Shown in pieces: positions 17,545-26,467 of a stretch of 64,000 nucleotides of DNA. Numbering within the stretch: position 1 is the stretch's first letter; every line of letters starts with the position of its first letter. Source of the stretch: Mumia quercus (GTDB lineage Bacteria; Actinomycetota; Actinomycetes; Propionibacteriales; Nocardioidaceae); contig NZ_JANZYO010000003.1 in assembly GCF_025506335.1 (NCBI RefSeq), forward strand, positions 496,001 to 560,000. The letters are read 5' to 3'. Under the pieces are notes generated by a model. It had not been told where the DNA came from. It did not search any database and was given only the letters and a program-made list of their open reading frames with translations. Both the position numbers and the translations under genes were made by a program.

Positions 17545-17594
17545 GCAACGTCATACGTATCGTGGGTTCCTACCCGCGATACGTATGACGTTGC
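17545..17594. terminator. Long hairpin between convergent genes (palindrome family 2, copy A)
   Basis: Two 23-nt arms (17545-17567 and 17572-17594) pair with a single G:T wobble around the loop TCCT; the core is ACGTCATACGTATCG. There is no T-run. It lies between the stops of fadE25 and the tetR gene and could stop transcription from both sides. A diverged copy is at 23055-23100. Confidence 0.7.
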
Positions 17595-17607
17595 GGCGAG
17601 CCCGCGG

Positions 17608-18222
17608 CTATGTCGTCAGCGCGGCCATGCCGGCGCGGGTGAACTCGAGAACGCGGTCCACTAGGGCTGGCAGGTCCTCGCGGGTCGCTTCGTCGGCCCG
17701 GTAGAGCTCGCGCAGGCCGCCCACCAGCGTGTACGCGGTCAGCCGTGGCACGAGCGCATCCGGCGACATGCCGAGCTCGTCGCCGAGGGCGTCGGCGACC
17801 ACGCGTTCGAGCGCGGTGTAGAACGCCCCGGCGCGGCTGCCCAGGTCGGCGTCCTCGGCGATCAGGGCGGCGCGCTTGGCGTGCAGCGCGAACATCTCGC
17901 CGGGCTCGCGGCCCTGGTCGGTGTCGTCTTCGCCGAGAGCGCGCATCGTGTCGTGCATCCATTCTCCGACCACGTCGAGGGTGTCACCGGTGCGGTCGGC
18001 GAGGCGAGCCGCGAGCGACTCCGGAGCGAACGGGTCGTCTGCGAACAGCAGATCCGCCTTGGCCGGAAAGTGCAGCGTCACGGTGCGTGTGGCGACGTCC
18101 GCATGCTCGGCGATCGCCGCGATGGTCGTGTTCCGGTAGCCCTGCGCGGTGAACAGCTCGAGTGCGGAGGCCCGGATCCGCTCGCGAGTCTGTCTCTTCT
18201 TCCTGTCCCGTCTGCCTTCCAT
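17608..18222 (-). CDS. TetR family transcriptional regulator
   Basis: A 204-residue TetR repressor. The HTH is at about residues 10-55: TRERIRASALELF then TTIAAIAEHADVATRTVTLHF. The C-terminal ligand domain (about 70-200) is not assignable to a known effector. ATG 18222 is chosen because TACTTT lies 7 nt upstream (leaderless), and a more upstream start at 18261 would place the operator palindrome inside the coding region. It is divergent from the oxidoreductase gene and very likely represses both itself and that cluster. Confidence 0.92.
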   Translation of the reverse strand: MEGRRDRKKRQTRERIRASALELFTAQGYRNTTIAAIAEHADVATRTVTLHFPAKADLLFADDPFAPESLAARLADRTGDTLDVVGEWMHDTMRALGEDDTDQGREPGEMFALHAKRAALIAEDADLGSRAGAFYTALERVVADALGDELGMSPDALVPRLTAYTLVGGLRELYRADEATREDLPALVDRVLEFTRAGMAALTT

Positions 18223-18228
18223 AGAGGC

Positions 18229-18270
18229 AAAAGTAGCATCTAGCCAATCAATGCACTCCATGCTACTTTT
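18229..18270. promoter_or_regulatory. Divergent promoter/operator of the TetR-oxidoreductase pair
   Basis: Perfect 11-bp arms AAAAGTAGCAT (18229-18239) and ATGCTACTTTT (18260-18270) are separated by 20 bp. Each arm contains a TACTTT -10 pointing outward: minus strand for tetR, plus strand for the oxidoreductase. A regulator bound to the arms would block both promoters. Confidence 0.7.
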
Positions 18271-18435
18271 ACACGAAACGTATTCAGTGAGAGGGGTGGA
18301 GACGGGGGTCTCTCACGACGCGCCGCTCGGGGCGCCGCCGCGAACGGTCCTCAGGGTCGGCTCGTAGGGCGCCGGTTGCGCCCGAGGCACCGGCTGACTC
18401 GCACTCACCTCGCGAGTTCTCCGAGAGGGGTCGTC

Positions 18436-19908
18436 ATGACCACCGTCGCCTCATCCACGTCAGGCACAGCGTCCGCGCACACGTACGACGTCGTCGTCAT
18501 CGGTGCTGGCCCGGTCGGCGAGAACGTGGCTGACCGCGTGACACAGGGCGGTCTCAGCGCCGCGATCGTCGAGCGCGAGCTGGTCGGTGGCGAGTGCTCG
18601 TACTGGGCCTGCGTCCCGACCAAGGCGCTGCTGCGCAGCGGGGACGCGCTCCGCGCGGCTCGCCAGGTCCCCGGAGCGCGGGAGGCGCTCACGGGCGGCC
18701 TGGACGTGGCGGCGGTGCTGGGCCGGCGCGACGCCTTCGTGTCGAGCTGGAAGGACGAGGGCCAGGTGTCCTGGCTCGATCAGACGGGGACCGCCCTGTA
18801 CCGCGGGCAAGGACGGATCACCTCCGCTCGGGTCGTCGAGGTGACCGGCGTGGACGGCGCCACCACCTCCTTGACCGCACGGCACGCGGTCGTCATCGCC
18901 ACCGGGACCGGGGCACTGGTGCCTGAGATCACCGGCCTGCGCGAGGCACGGCCGTGGACCAACCGTGAGGCGGCTGCCGCTCCGGCAGTGCCCGGTCGGC
19001 TCGCCATCCTCGGCGGGGGTGCGGTGGCAGCGGAGATGGCGACCGCCTTCGCTGGGCTCGGGGCGTCGGTGACGATGGTGGTCCGCGGCGGGGTGCTGCC
19101 GCGGGCGGAGCCGTTCGCAGCCGATGTGGTCGTCGAGTCGCTGCGAGACGCAGGCGTGTCGGTCCGCCTGGGCACCGAGGCCACGTCCGTGACACGGAGG
19201 ACCGACGGGACCGTGCAGATCGATCTCACCGGCGGTGAGCAGATCGAGGCCGACGAGCTCCTCGTCGCGACCGGCCGTACGCCGAGGACCGAGGACATCG
19301 GGCTGGACGCCATCGGCCTGACCCCGGGCTCCTGGCTCGAGGTCGACGACACGCTGCGCGTCCTCGCCGCCGACGGCGCACCGGTCGGAGACGGGTGGTT
19401 GTACGCCGCCGGGGACGTCAACCGGCGTGCGCTGCTGACCCATCAGGGCAAGTACCAGGCCCGAGCCGTCGGAGACGCCATCGTCGCGCGTGCCACGGGG
19501 GAGCCGGTCCAGGACGGCCGGTGGGGTCGGCACGTCGCGACGGCCGACGAGCGCGCGGTGCCGCAGGTGATCTTCACCGATCCGCAGATCGCGTCCGTGG
19601 GGTTGACCGCAGCGGCTGCCGCGGCGGCCGGGTTGCGGGTCCGCGTCCTCGACATCGACATGGGCGCGGTGACCGGCGCCGCCCTGCACGCCGACGGATA
19701 CCGCGGCCAGGCGCGCATGGTCGTCGACGAGGAGCGCCAGGTCGTCGTCGGTTTCACGCTCGCCGGGGCCGACGTCGCAGAGCTTCTGCACGCGGCGACG
19801 ATCGCCGTCGTCGGCGAAGTCCCGCTGGACCGCCTCTGGCACGCGGTACCGGCATTTCCCACGGTCAGCGAGGTGTGGCTCCGCCTGCTCGAAGCGTACG
19901 GCCGCTGA
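18436..19908 (+). CDS. FAD-dependent pyridine nucleotide-disulfide oxidoreductase (atypical)
   Basis: A 490-residue flavoprotein of the lipoamide dehydrogenase/mercuric reductase fold. The FAD loop VVVIGAGPVGENVA is near residue 20, the redox motif GGECSYWACVPTK gives cysteines C54 and C59, the NAD(P) loop is LAILGGGAVAAEMA, and YAAGDVNRRALLTHQGKYQA is the second FAD block. The C-terminal end reads HAVPAFPTVSE, with Phe where disulfide reductases have the catalytic His of HPT-SE, so the reaction may not be a standard disulfide reduction. ATG 18436 has GAGAGGGG upstream. The roughly 160-nt leader starts inside the TetR operator region. Confidence 0.85.
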   Translation: MTTVASSTSGTASAHTYDVVVIGAGPVGENVADRVTQGGLSAAIVERELVGGECSYWACVPTKALLRSGDALRAARQVPGAREALTGGLDVAAVLGRRDAFVSSWKDEGQVSWLDQTGTALYRGQGRITSARVVEVTGVDGATTSLTARHAVVIATGTGALVPEITGLREARPWTNREAAAAPAVPGRLAILGGGAVAAEMATAFAGLGASVTMVVRGGVLPRAEPFAADVVVESLRDAGVSVRLGTEATSVTRRTDGTVQIDLTGGEQIEADELLVATGRTPRTEDIGLDAIGLTPGSWLEVDDTLRVLAADGAPVGDGWLYAAGDVNRRALLTHQGKYQARAVGDAIVARATGEPVQDGRWGRHVATADERAVPQVIFTDPQIASVGLTAAAAAAAGLRVRVLDIDMGAVTGAALHADGYRGQARMVVDEERQVVVGFTLAGADVAELLHAATIAVVGEVPLDRLWHAVPAFPTVSEVWLRLLEAYGR

Positions 19909-19928
19909 CCGCCCCGCCCATAGAACGT

Positions 19929-19948
19929 CCCGTCGCGACCGCGACGGG
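19929..19948 (+). terminator. Short GC hairpin between oxidoreductase and hydrolase genes
   Basis: CCCGTCGC (19929-19936) and GCGACGGG (19941-19948) pair perfectly around GACC, without a T-run. It lies 20 nt after the oxidoreductase stop and upstream of the hydrolase Shine-Dalgarno. It could be a weak terminator or an mRNA-processing hairpin within the operon. Confidence 0.45.
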
Positions 19949-19984
19949 AGAAGGAGAGCACGACCTCTGGAAAGGACATCTGTC

Positions 19985-20776
19985 ATGCGAATCCATACCC
20001 TCAAGGGAGCCCTCGTCGGCACCGCCGCGGCCGCTCTGCTCGCCGCGACCCTGCCGGCGACGGCGACCGGCGCCGCCCCCGCCGGCGGGAAGCACTCCCC
20101 GTCGCCCAAGCCGACCATCGTGCTCGTGCACGGCGCGTGGGCGGACTCCTCCAGCTGGGACCCGGTCATCAAGCGCCTGCGAAAGGACGGCTATCCCGTC
20201 CGGGCCATCGCCAACCCGCTGCAGGGTCTGACGAGTGACACGGCCTACCTCAGCAGCTACCTGACCGCGATCGAGGGACCCAAGGTGCTCGTCGGCCACT
20301 CCTACGGAGGCGCCGTCATCACCAACGCGGCCACGTCGGTGCCCGACGTCAAGTCCCTGGTGTACATCGCCGCCTTCATCCCCGCCAAGGGCGAGACCCT
20401 CGCCGAGCTCACCGAAGGGTCGGACCTCCCGCTGACCTACACGCCGGTCCCTGGCGGCGTGGACGTCGCCATCGACGTGGCGAGGTTCCCTGAGGTCTTC
20501 GCCGGCGATCTCGACAAGACGACGGCCGCGAACCTCGCGATCACCCAGCGGCCCGCCAACTCGGCGACCGTCACCGACGCCAGCGCGGTGGAGGGCTACC
20601 GGACCCTCCCGTCCTGGGCCCTCCTCACCCGCCGTGACCACGCCATCGATCCCGCGCTCCAGCGCATGATGGTCGGCCGCGCCGGCGCCCACGTCACCCA
20701 GGTCGACGCCTCCCACGCGGTCATGCTCAGCCGCCCCGGCGTCGTGACCGACGTCATCGAGCGAGCCGCGCGGTGA
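19985..20776 (+). CDS. Secreted alpha/beta hydrolase
   Basis: A 263-residue alpha/beta-hydrolase with a signal peptide (about 1-30). The mature part starts with TIVLVHGAWADSSSWD (oxyanion HG), the nucleophile elbow is VGHSYGGAVI, and the catalytic His is probably in DASHAVMLSRPG near the C-terminus. This subgroup includes esterases and related small-molecule hydrolases; the substrate is unknown. ATG 19985 has GGAAAGGA about 8 nt upstream. It sits between the oxidoreductase and the EthD gene on one strand, so it probably belongs to the TetR-controlled set. Confidence 0.87.
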   Translation: MRIHTLKGALVGTAAAALLAATLPATATGAAPAGGKHSPSPKPTIVLVHGAWADSSSWDPVIKRLRKDGYPVRAIANPLQGLTSDTAYLSSYLTAIEGPKVLVGHSYGGAVITNAATSVPDVKSLVYIAAFIPAKGETLAELTEGSDLPLTYTPVPGGVDVAIDVARFPEVFAGDLDKTTAANLAITQRPANSATVTDASAVEGYRTLPSWALLTRRDHAIDPALQRMMVGRAGAHVTQVDASHAVMLSRPGVVTDVIERAAR

Positions 20777-20810
20777 GCCCGATCCATCCCCTCGACGAAA
20801 GAAGGACACC

Positions 20811-21116
20811 ATGACCGCCAAGCTCACCATGATCTACGCCAACCCGGTCGACGAAGAGGAGTTCGAGCGTCGCTACAAGGCGCACAAGGAGCTCGTGGCG
20901 CAGGTCCCGGACCTCCTGCGCGCGGAGTACGGCAAGGTCTTCCCCAAGGAGGACGGCACCCCGCGGCCGCGGTGGCGCACCGCCGACCTGTACTTCGCCG
21001 ACTACGACACGGCCGTTGCCGCCTTCGACGGCGAGAAGGGGATGGCCGTCGGTCGCGACGCCTTCGAGCTCGCCACCGGTGGAGTCGAGTTCCTGCTCTC
21101 CGACGTCGAAGACTGA
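20811..21116 (+). CDS. EthD-family protein
   Basis: A 101-residue ferredoxin-like fold protein with the EthD pattern: MIYANPVDEEEFERRYKAHK at the N-terminus, a central PRWRTADLYFADYDTAVAAF and a short C-terminal strand. EthD proteins accompany degradative oxygenases or dehydrogenases, and many are dimeric helper or catalytic barrels of poorly known function. ATG 20811 has GAAGGA upstream. It is the last gene of the TetR-associated cluster and is followed by a strong hairpin. Confidence 0.82.
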   Translation: MTAKLTMIYANPVDEEEFERRYKAHKELVAQVPDLLRAEYGKVFPKEDGTPRPRWRTADLYFADYDTAVAAFDGEKGMAVGRDAFELATGGVEFLLSDVED

Positions 21117-21144
21117 CGGCGTGGCAGACATCCGTGACGACAAG

Positions 21145-21178
21145 GCGGTGGGCACGGGCCTCGGTCCGTGCCCACCGC
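21145..21178 (+). terminator. Terminator hairpin after the EthD gene
   Basis: GCGGTGGGCACGG (21145-21157) and CCGTGCCCACCGC (21166-21178) form a perfect 13-bp stem with an 8-nt loop, 28 nt after the EthD stop and just before the 3' end of the opposite-strand pseudogene. It can serve both strands. Confidence 0.75.
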
Positions 21179-21182
21179 TACG

Positions 21183-22980
21183 TCAGGACGTGAGGTCGTA
21201 CGTGCGGTACCTGATCACGAACCGGTCCAGCCGCGCGGGCTTCTTGCCCTTCCAGGTGACCTTGAGCCTCAGGTGTCCGTCGGCCCGGACCCATCGCTCA
21301 GAGACGTCGATGGTGAGAGAGCGGCGGCTGCGGGGAGGATGGGGTGGGCGACGGTCTTCCCCTGCGGACTGATCACGGCGACCCTGACGTCGTCGGCGTT
21401 GCCCCACGACCCTCGAAGTCTGACTCTGAAGGGGACCCAGGAATCCCTGTCGCGGCTGTCGGGGAGTCTCACGGAATGCACGGTCTTGACCATGCCCGCG
21501 CCGTGAGGGGCTTTCCGCTCGAACCGCAGCGCTCCTTGCTTGCCGCGCTTGACGCGGGCGTTCCGCTTCGCCGCCGTCCGCTTCCATGTCGAGCGCGCGG
21601 TGGCGGTCACCGAGCGGTGGACCAGGCGGGGAGTCCGGTCGCGCAACGTGAACGGAGCCGACACGGGCCCGTAGACCCTCTCGCACTCCGGGGTGCAGGA
21701 CCGTGTCCGGTAGAGCTCGATCCGGTAGGTCCCCGCCGGCGCAGCGGTGTACCGGCCATCACGCCGGTAGTAGCCGTCCCACGCCAACGAGTTCCTCACG
21801 TCGAGGTGCTGAGTCGTGCCGCCCAGGGGCAGGCCGTTGCTCGCGAGGATCCGGTAGCCGAGGGTGCCGTACCTTGCCTCGTACGCATCGAGGGCAGGGC
21901 GGAATGTCATCACCGTCGGCACCCCGGAGCCGGAGCCTACGGCGGCGAAGGGGTAGAAGAAGGAGGTGGCCGGCGAGAGCGTGGTGATCGGCGGCGCGCT
22001 GCTCACGAACAGGGGGACGCTCTTTCGGGTTGACTTGGTAAAGCCGGGGGATGCCCCGGTGGTCTCGACCTCGAAGCGGTACTCACCGGTCCGAAGCGAG
22101 CGGCCCAGCCGCTTCCGCAGGTCGATCACGATGTCGGCCTCATCCGTCGTGCCTGCGGCGATCTCGGCGGCAGAGAACTCGTATGGCCCCGCGACCGTGG
22201 CACCAGCGGTCGAGCGGATCCGCCAGCGTGCCGTGACCGGGAGCCGTGGGTCCAGCTCGACCCTGCTTGTCGCGGTGTCGTCGAAACCGTCACCGTTCGG
22301 ACTCACGAACAACGTCCAGCCTCGCAGGGTGAGATTCGGAGAGGTACGTACCGTCAGCGCGCCCGTCCTCGTCGCGCACACCATCGCACTCAGCGGGTTG
22401 CACTGCTTCAGGGAGACGACGAGGTCAGCGCGGGAGCTCCCTGACAGGTCGACCTCGACCACGTCGCCCTCGCGAACCTCTCTGGGCGAGACCGCGCCGT
22501 CGACAGTCGCCGTGAGGCCACCGAGGTCGGTGGCGCGCAGCGAGACCCGCTTCACGATCGTCGGGTCGATAACGGGTGGCAGCGGGTCGGTCGCCGTCAG
22601 GCTCGGCGTCAGCCGCGGACCATCACGGGTTCGCTGGCGGTCGTGCACGACTCGAGGGTCGCGTCCGAGCACGCCCGGGCCTGGGCTCTGAACCGGTAGC
22701 CGATCCCCACCGTCGGCAGCGTGTCGCGGAAGACGCCGTCCTCGCCTGCGGCGACAGGCGTGCGGCGAACGAGCGTGACCCCCGAATTGGTCAGCTCGAA
22801 GACCACGTACGGCGACTCCGAGGTCGCAGTGAGCTCGGCCGTCCCGACGAGCAGCGTGTCAGGGGCCGGCGAGGTCAGGACGGGCGGCGCCCAGTCCTCC
22901 GCAGCTCCCGCGGGAACCTGCCCCGCACCCGACGCCACGATGGCAGCAGCCACCAGACCTACGACAACCCGACGCACCAC
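21183..22980 (-). pseudogene. Frameshifted secreted Ig-like protein gene
   Basis: Three reading frames together encode about 600 residues of one exported protein. The first frame (GTG 22980 to a stop at 22609) has a signal peptide and an Ig-like segment. The second frame resumes at once with LTPSLTATDPLPPV, contains TLFVSPNGDGFDDT (FlgD-Ig/gliding-type motif) and runs to about 21325. There a CTCTCTC tract with one extra dinucleotide shifts frame, and the true C-terminus (TIDVSERWVRADGHLRL to RYRTYDLTS) lies in the third frame, ending at 21183. Removing these two shifts restores one open frame. Sequencing error cannot be excluded. It lies downstream of, and on the same strand as, the BNR-protein gene, with a hairpin between them. 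Confidence 0.75.
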
Positions 22981-23054
22981 AGCGACTTCCGATCAGTCCG
23001 AGGCATCGCTGCCCACGCCGAAGAATCGGGCCGAACCTGGCAGAGAGCCGTAGG

Positions 23055-23100
23055 GACGTCATACGTATCGAGGGCTCCCACCCGCAATACGTATGACGTC
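23055..23100. terminator. Hairpin after the BNR protein gene (palindrome family 2, copy B)
   Basis: Arms 23055-23074 and 23081-23100 pair except at two positions, with a 6-nt loop. The core ACGTCATACGTAT matches the element at 17545-17594. It lies 33 nt beyond the stop of the minus-strand BNR gene, a terminator position. Confidence 0.65.
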
Positions 23101-23133
23101 AGGGCTGGGTCGGGTTGGGTCGGTGGTTGGTCG

Positions 23134-24984
23134 TCAGTCGTCGCTGAAGGTTCCTCCGAAGATGTCGGAGTTGCCGAACGTCGCCGGGCAGTCGTCGTTC
23201 GGCCCGGGGCGCAGTGCTGTGGAGTGCGTCGCGGGCAGCTCGGCTGCCGCCTCCTGATCCTCCTTCTCGTCGCCGACCAGCGGCTCAGTCGTACCCGCCA
23301 GGACGTCTTCCACGAACGCCTGCCGGTAGGCGTTGACGGCCGGGCAGACCGCTCCGTTGCGCATGTCGTTCCAGACAGCGGCGCCGTAGTCCCTCGTCGC
23401 GACCGCGTAGTTGTAGTCGCCCAGGAACTCCGAGGTCAGGCCGTTGGCGCTGGAGGCGCGCCCGTCGCCCTCCGCGCCGCGCAGCACCGTGGCGAAAGCC
23501 CCGATGGTGCCGGTGCCGCCGATGTCGGCATGGCGGACGACTCCGAGCATCCGTCTCGGGGACGTGGTGTCGTTGCGCCACGGGTCGAGCCAGGCGTTGT
23601 AGACCAGCCACGCGTCGGTACCGTCGGGCGAGACCGCGATGGCCGGGAAGTTCGCCCTGTCACTGCCCTCGCTGACCACGACCTTCGCCGAGTAGTTGGT
23701 GCCACCGTTGGTCGAGCTCACCACGAAGGCACGCTCCCGGTTGGTCCCGAGGCTCGCGTCCGACCAGGTCAGCAGGATCTGGTCGGTCGCGTCCGCGCCG
23801 CTCGGCGCACCGTTGGCGATGTCGAACGACGGGAACGTGTCGGTCCGCGCGCCGGCGACGCCGTCGATCGTGAACCGGCCCTGCGCCGGGTCGAACTGCC
23901 CGATGCCGCCCAGCCCTGTCACGACGGCACGCGGCCGCTCGAAGGTCCGGCCGCCGTTGAAGGAGCGGGCCTGGAAGAAGACTCCCTGCCGCGTACGGAT
24001 GTCGGTGCCGACCCACACCACGTACACGACGCCGTCGCTGTCCGTACGGATCGCGCAGCCTTGCCGACCGCCGGTCTGGTTGTTGTTGGTCGCCGCGGAC
24101 AGCTGCCGCGTGGTCCACGTGTCGCCACCGTCGCTGGAGCGGGCGAAGAGGACCGGCTCGGCTCCGGCGTTCCCGCGGAAGCCGACGTTGCAGACGTAGG
24201 CGTTGCCGAAGTACGGGCTGCTCTCGGCGTTGTCGGCCCAGATCTGCTCCTTGTCGCTGAAGAGGGCCGAGTTCTGCCTGGTCACGACGACCGGGTCCAT
24301 CCAGGCGTCGTTGTCTCCGGCGATGGCACCGGCCAGGTCGTCGGTCCGGGACACCGCGATGGCTGCGGCCCCCCTGAAGCCTGGGCTGCCCGGGAACGGC
24401 GTGGCGATGTTCGCGTAGTACAGCCGTTGTCCGTTCGCCCAGGAGAAGTCGCCCGAGGCGTCCGGGACGGGACCGAAGACGAGCTCCGGGTCACCGTTGG
24501 AGACCAAGCCGTTGGTGTCGTAGTTCGGCAGGGTCCCGATCGGGCCGTCGGGGTCCGGGACGCACCCTGTGTCCCCGGGCGGGGGCGCACCGGGCGCGAC
24601 GTCCGGCTGCCCGAGGCAGGACGGCGTCTCCCGTGCCGAGTACCCGGTGTAGGTGGGCTGGGTCCACGTGCGACCGGAGTCGGTGGAGAACTGGATGCCG
24701 GACACCCCCACCCCCGGCGTGAAGGGACAGGTCCGGTCGTCCCCGGCGTTGCAGGCCTCGAGGTCGATGTTGTCGTTGGCCCCGGCCGCCAGGACCGAGG
24801 TGTTCACGGGGTTCACGGCCAGGCCCGGCTCGTTCTGCTTGTTCTGCGAGAAGAGCAGGTCGTTGCTGCCGACGGTGACTTCCGTCGAGCCGCCTGGAGT
24901 GATGGGCGCTGCCTGGGCGAGCGCGGGGAGGACGAGGGCTGAGAATGCCACGGCGACCGTCGCGGCGACCTTGATTCTGCGCAT
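23134..24984 (-). CDS. Secreted BNR/Asp-box repeat (sialidase-like propeller) protein
   Basis: A 616-residue exported protein with a signal peptide ending near AQAAP. At least four Asp-box-like motifs (S-x-D/N-x-G-x-T-(W/F/Y)) are seen: [24 protein letters not shown] and STNGGTNY, marking a beta-propeller as in sialidases. The Arg triad of a true sialidase cannot be confirmed by eye, so the activity is unassigned. Several Cys pairs suggest extracellular disulfides. There is no membrane anchor or sorting signal. ATG 24984 has GAGGAG 4 nt upstream. Confidence 0.83.
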   Translation of the reverse strand: MRRIKVAATVAVAFSALVLPALAQAAPITPGGSTEVTVGSNDLLFSQNKQNEPGLAVNPVNTSVLAAGANDNIDLEACNAGDDRTCPFTPGVGVSGIQFSTDSGRTWTQPTYTGYSARETPSCLGQPDVAPGAPPPGDTGCVPDPDGPIGTLPNYDTNGLVSNGDPELVFGPVPDASGDFSWANGQRLYYANIATPFPGSPGFRGAAAIAVSRTDDLAGAIAGDNDAWMDPVVVTRQNSALFSDKEQIWADNAESSPYFGNAYVCNVGFRGNAGAEPVLFARSSDGGDTWTTRQLSAATNNNQTGGRQGCAIRTDSDGVVYVVWVGTDIRTRQGVFFQARSFNGGRTFERPRAVVTGLGGIGQFDPAQGRFTIDGVAGARTDTFPSFDIANGAPSGADATDQILLTWSDASLGTNRERAFVVSSTNGGTNYSAKVVVSEGSDRANFPAIAVSPDGTDAWLVYNAWLDPWRNDTTSPRRMLGVVRHADIGGTGTIGAFATVLRGAEGDGRASSANGLTSEFLGDYNYAVATRDYGAAVWNDMRNGAVCPAVNAYRQAFVEDVLAGTTEPLVGDEKEDQEAAAELPATHSTALRPGPNDDCPATFGNSDIFGGTFSDD

Positions 24985-25115
24985 GACGCTCCTCGGGTAG
25001 ATGGATCGTTCTGCGCGGCGCGCCCGGCTGCTGGAGAGCAGGAACCGGGTGGTCGCAACTCCTCAGTCTCGTCCTGCCCGTGCGAGGCGACAAGACCCGT
25101 TGCTCGACGGCCCTG

Positions 25116-26330
25116 TCAGCGTGCGGGGAGGCCGTCCTTGGTGCAGACCGCCTTGGTGATCTTGTCGGTCTCGTCGGTCTTGATGTACTCGAAGAGCTCG
25201 AGCGCACGCTCCTTGTCCCAGCGCACGGACGCGTCGGCGATCGGGACCGTGCAGTTGTGGCCCGAGCCGCCCATCGCGCCGGACAGGTTCCATGCGAAGC
25301 GGCCCAGCGAGAGCGGGCCGACGTTGTCGCCGATGCGCAGCGACCCGGTCGCGGCGTTCACCACGCCGGCGTAGCGGAACGGGTTGAGGAACGTCGACGG
25401 CGTCTTCACCTCGCCGGCGATCGCGCCGAGCACCTCACGCTGCGACTGGACGCGCTGCAGGTCCTGCGTCGCGTACGTGTGGCGCGAGCGCGCGTATCCC
25501 AGCGCGGCTGCCCCGTCGACCTCCTGGCAGCCCTTCTTCAGGTTGAGGCCGGCGTCCTTGTCCTTGATCCGCGTCTTGGGGCAGATCTCCACGCCGCCGA
25601 CGGCGTCGACCATGTTGACGAAACCGCCGAACCCGATCTCGATGTAGTCGTCGATGCGGACGCCGGTGGTGTTCTCGAGCGTCTGCACGAGCAGCTTCGG
25701 ACCCCCGTACGCGTAGGCGGCGTTGATCTTGGTCCGGCCGTGACCGGGGATCGGGACGATGGAGTCGCGGGGGATCGAGACGAGCGTGGTCGGACCGCTG
25801 CCGACGTGCATCATCATGATGGTGTCGGTGCGGCGGCCCTCGGCGTCGCCGGTCCGCAGCTCCTTGCGCTGCTCCTTGGTGAGGCCCTCGCGGCTGTCGG
25901 AGCCGACGAGCAGGTACGTCGTGCCGGGCTGGTCTGCCGGGCGCTCGCCGCCGGGGGAGGCGTCGACCTTCTCGATCTTGCCCCAGGCCCAGAACGGCAC
26001 CGCGATCAGGAAGATCAGCCACGCGACGAGCAGCAGGGTGATGATCCGGCCCGGTCGCAGCCAGCGCCGCCCTCCACCGCCACCGCGCGTCCCCGCGCTG
26101 CGTCCCCCACCACGAGCGGGGGGAGCGTCGTCGGGGTACTGCATCGGCGGCAGGTCCGACGGCGGCTGGTACGCGCCCGGGGGCCCCTGCGGCGGGGGAG
26201 CGGAGTACGCGCCGGGGCCGGACGGCGGGTACGGCGAAGCGCCGCCGACGACCTGCGTGGCGTCGTCGTCGGGGCCGTACAGCCAGCCGTAGTCGGCCCC
26301 GTCCCGGGGGTTCGGATCGCGTTGGGGCAT
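25116..26330 (-). CDS. LytR-CpsA-Psr (LCP) family cell-wall polymer ligase
   Basis: A 404-residue LCP protein. It starts with a long Pro/Gly/Tyr-rich cytoplasmic tail (about 1-90), then one membrane helix (about 95-117) and the extracellular LCP domain: TTYLLVGSDSREGL, GRRTDTIMMMHV, VSIPRDSIVPIPGHGRTKI and AAALGYARSRHTYATQDLQR hold the conserved Asp/Arg residues that bind the polyprenyl pyrophosphate substrate. LCP enzymes transfer glycopolymers from a lipid carrier to peptidoglycan. TACCTT lies 7 nt before ATG 26330 (leaderless). It is divergent from a second LCP gene. Confidence 0.93.
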   Translation of the reverse strand: MPQRDPNPRDGADYGWLYGPDDDATQVVGGASPYPPSGPGAYSAPPPQGPPGAYQPPSDLPPMQYPDDAPPARGGGRSAGTRGGGGGRRWLRPGRIITLLLVAWLIFLIAVPFWAWGKIEKVDASPGGERPADQPGTTYLLVGSDSREGLTKEQRKELRTGDAEGRRTDTIMMMHVGSGPTTLVSIPRDSIVPIPGHGRTKINAAYAYGGPKLLVQTLENTTGVRIDDYIEIGFGGFVNMVDAVGGVEICPKTRIKDKDAGLNLKKGCQEVDGAAALGYARSRHTYATQDLQRVQSQREVLGAIAGEVKTPSTFLNPFRYAGVVNAATGSLRIGDNVGPLSLGRFAWNLSGAMGGSGHNCTVPIADASVRWDKERALELFEYIKTDETDKITKAVCTKDGLPAR

Positions 26331-26467
26331 GCGTTCGAAGGTACCGGACGCGCGCGTCGCGTCCGCGCGGTCCTCGGCGCGTCGTCGCAGCAGGGGCCCC
26401 TGCGGTGGTGATACTGGCGAGGCGCCCACGGGTGGGTGCGGCGACGACGGCGACGTCATGGGGGTAC

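Noticed and set aside
18223-18261. Upstream ATG 18261 for the TetR gene
   Set aside because: It would put the operator palindrome and the TACTTT -10 inside the coding sequence; ATG 18222 fits the HTH start and the leaderless spacing.
17545-23100. Composite transposon bounded by the two palindromes
   Set aside because: No transposase or direct target repeats are seen, and each hairpin sits in a terminator position after a stop codon.
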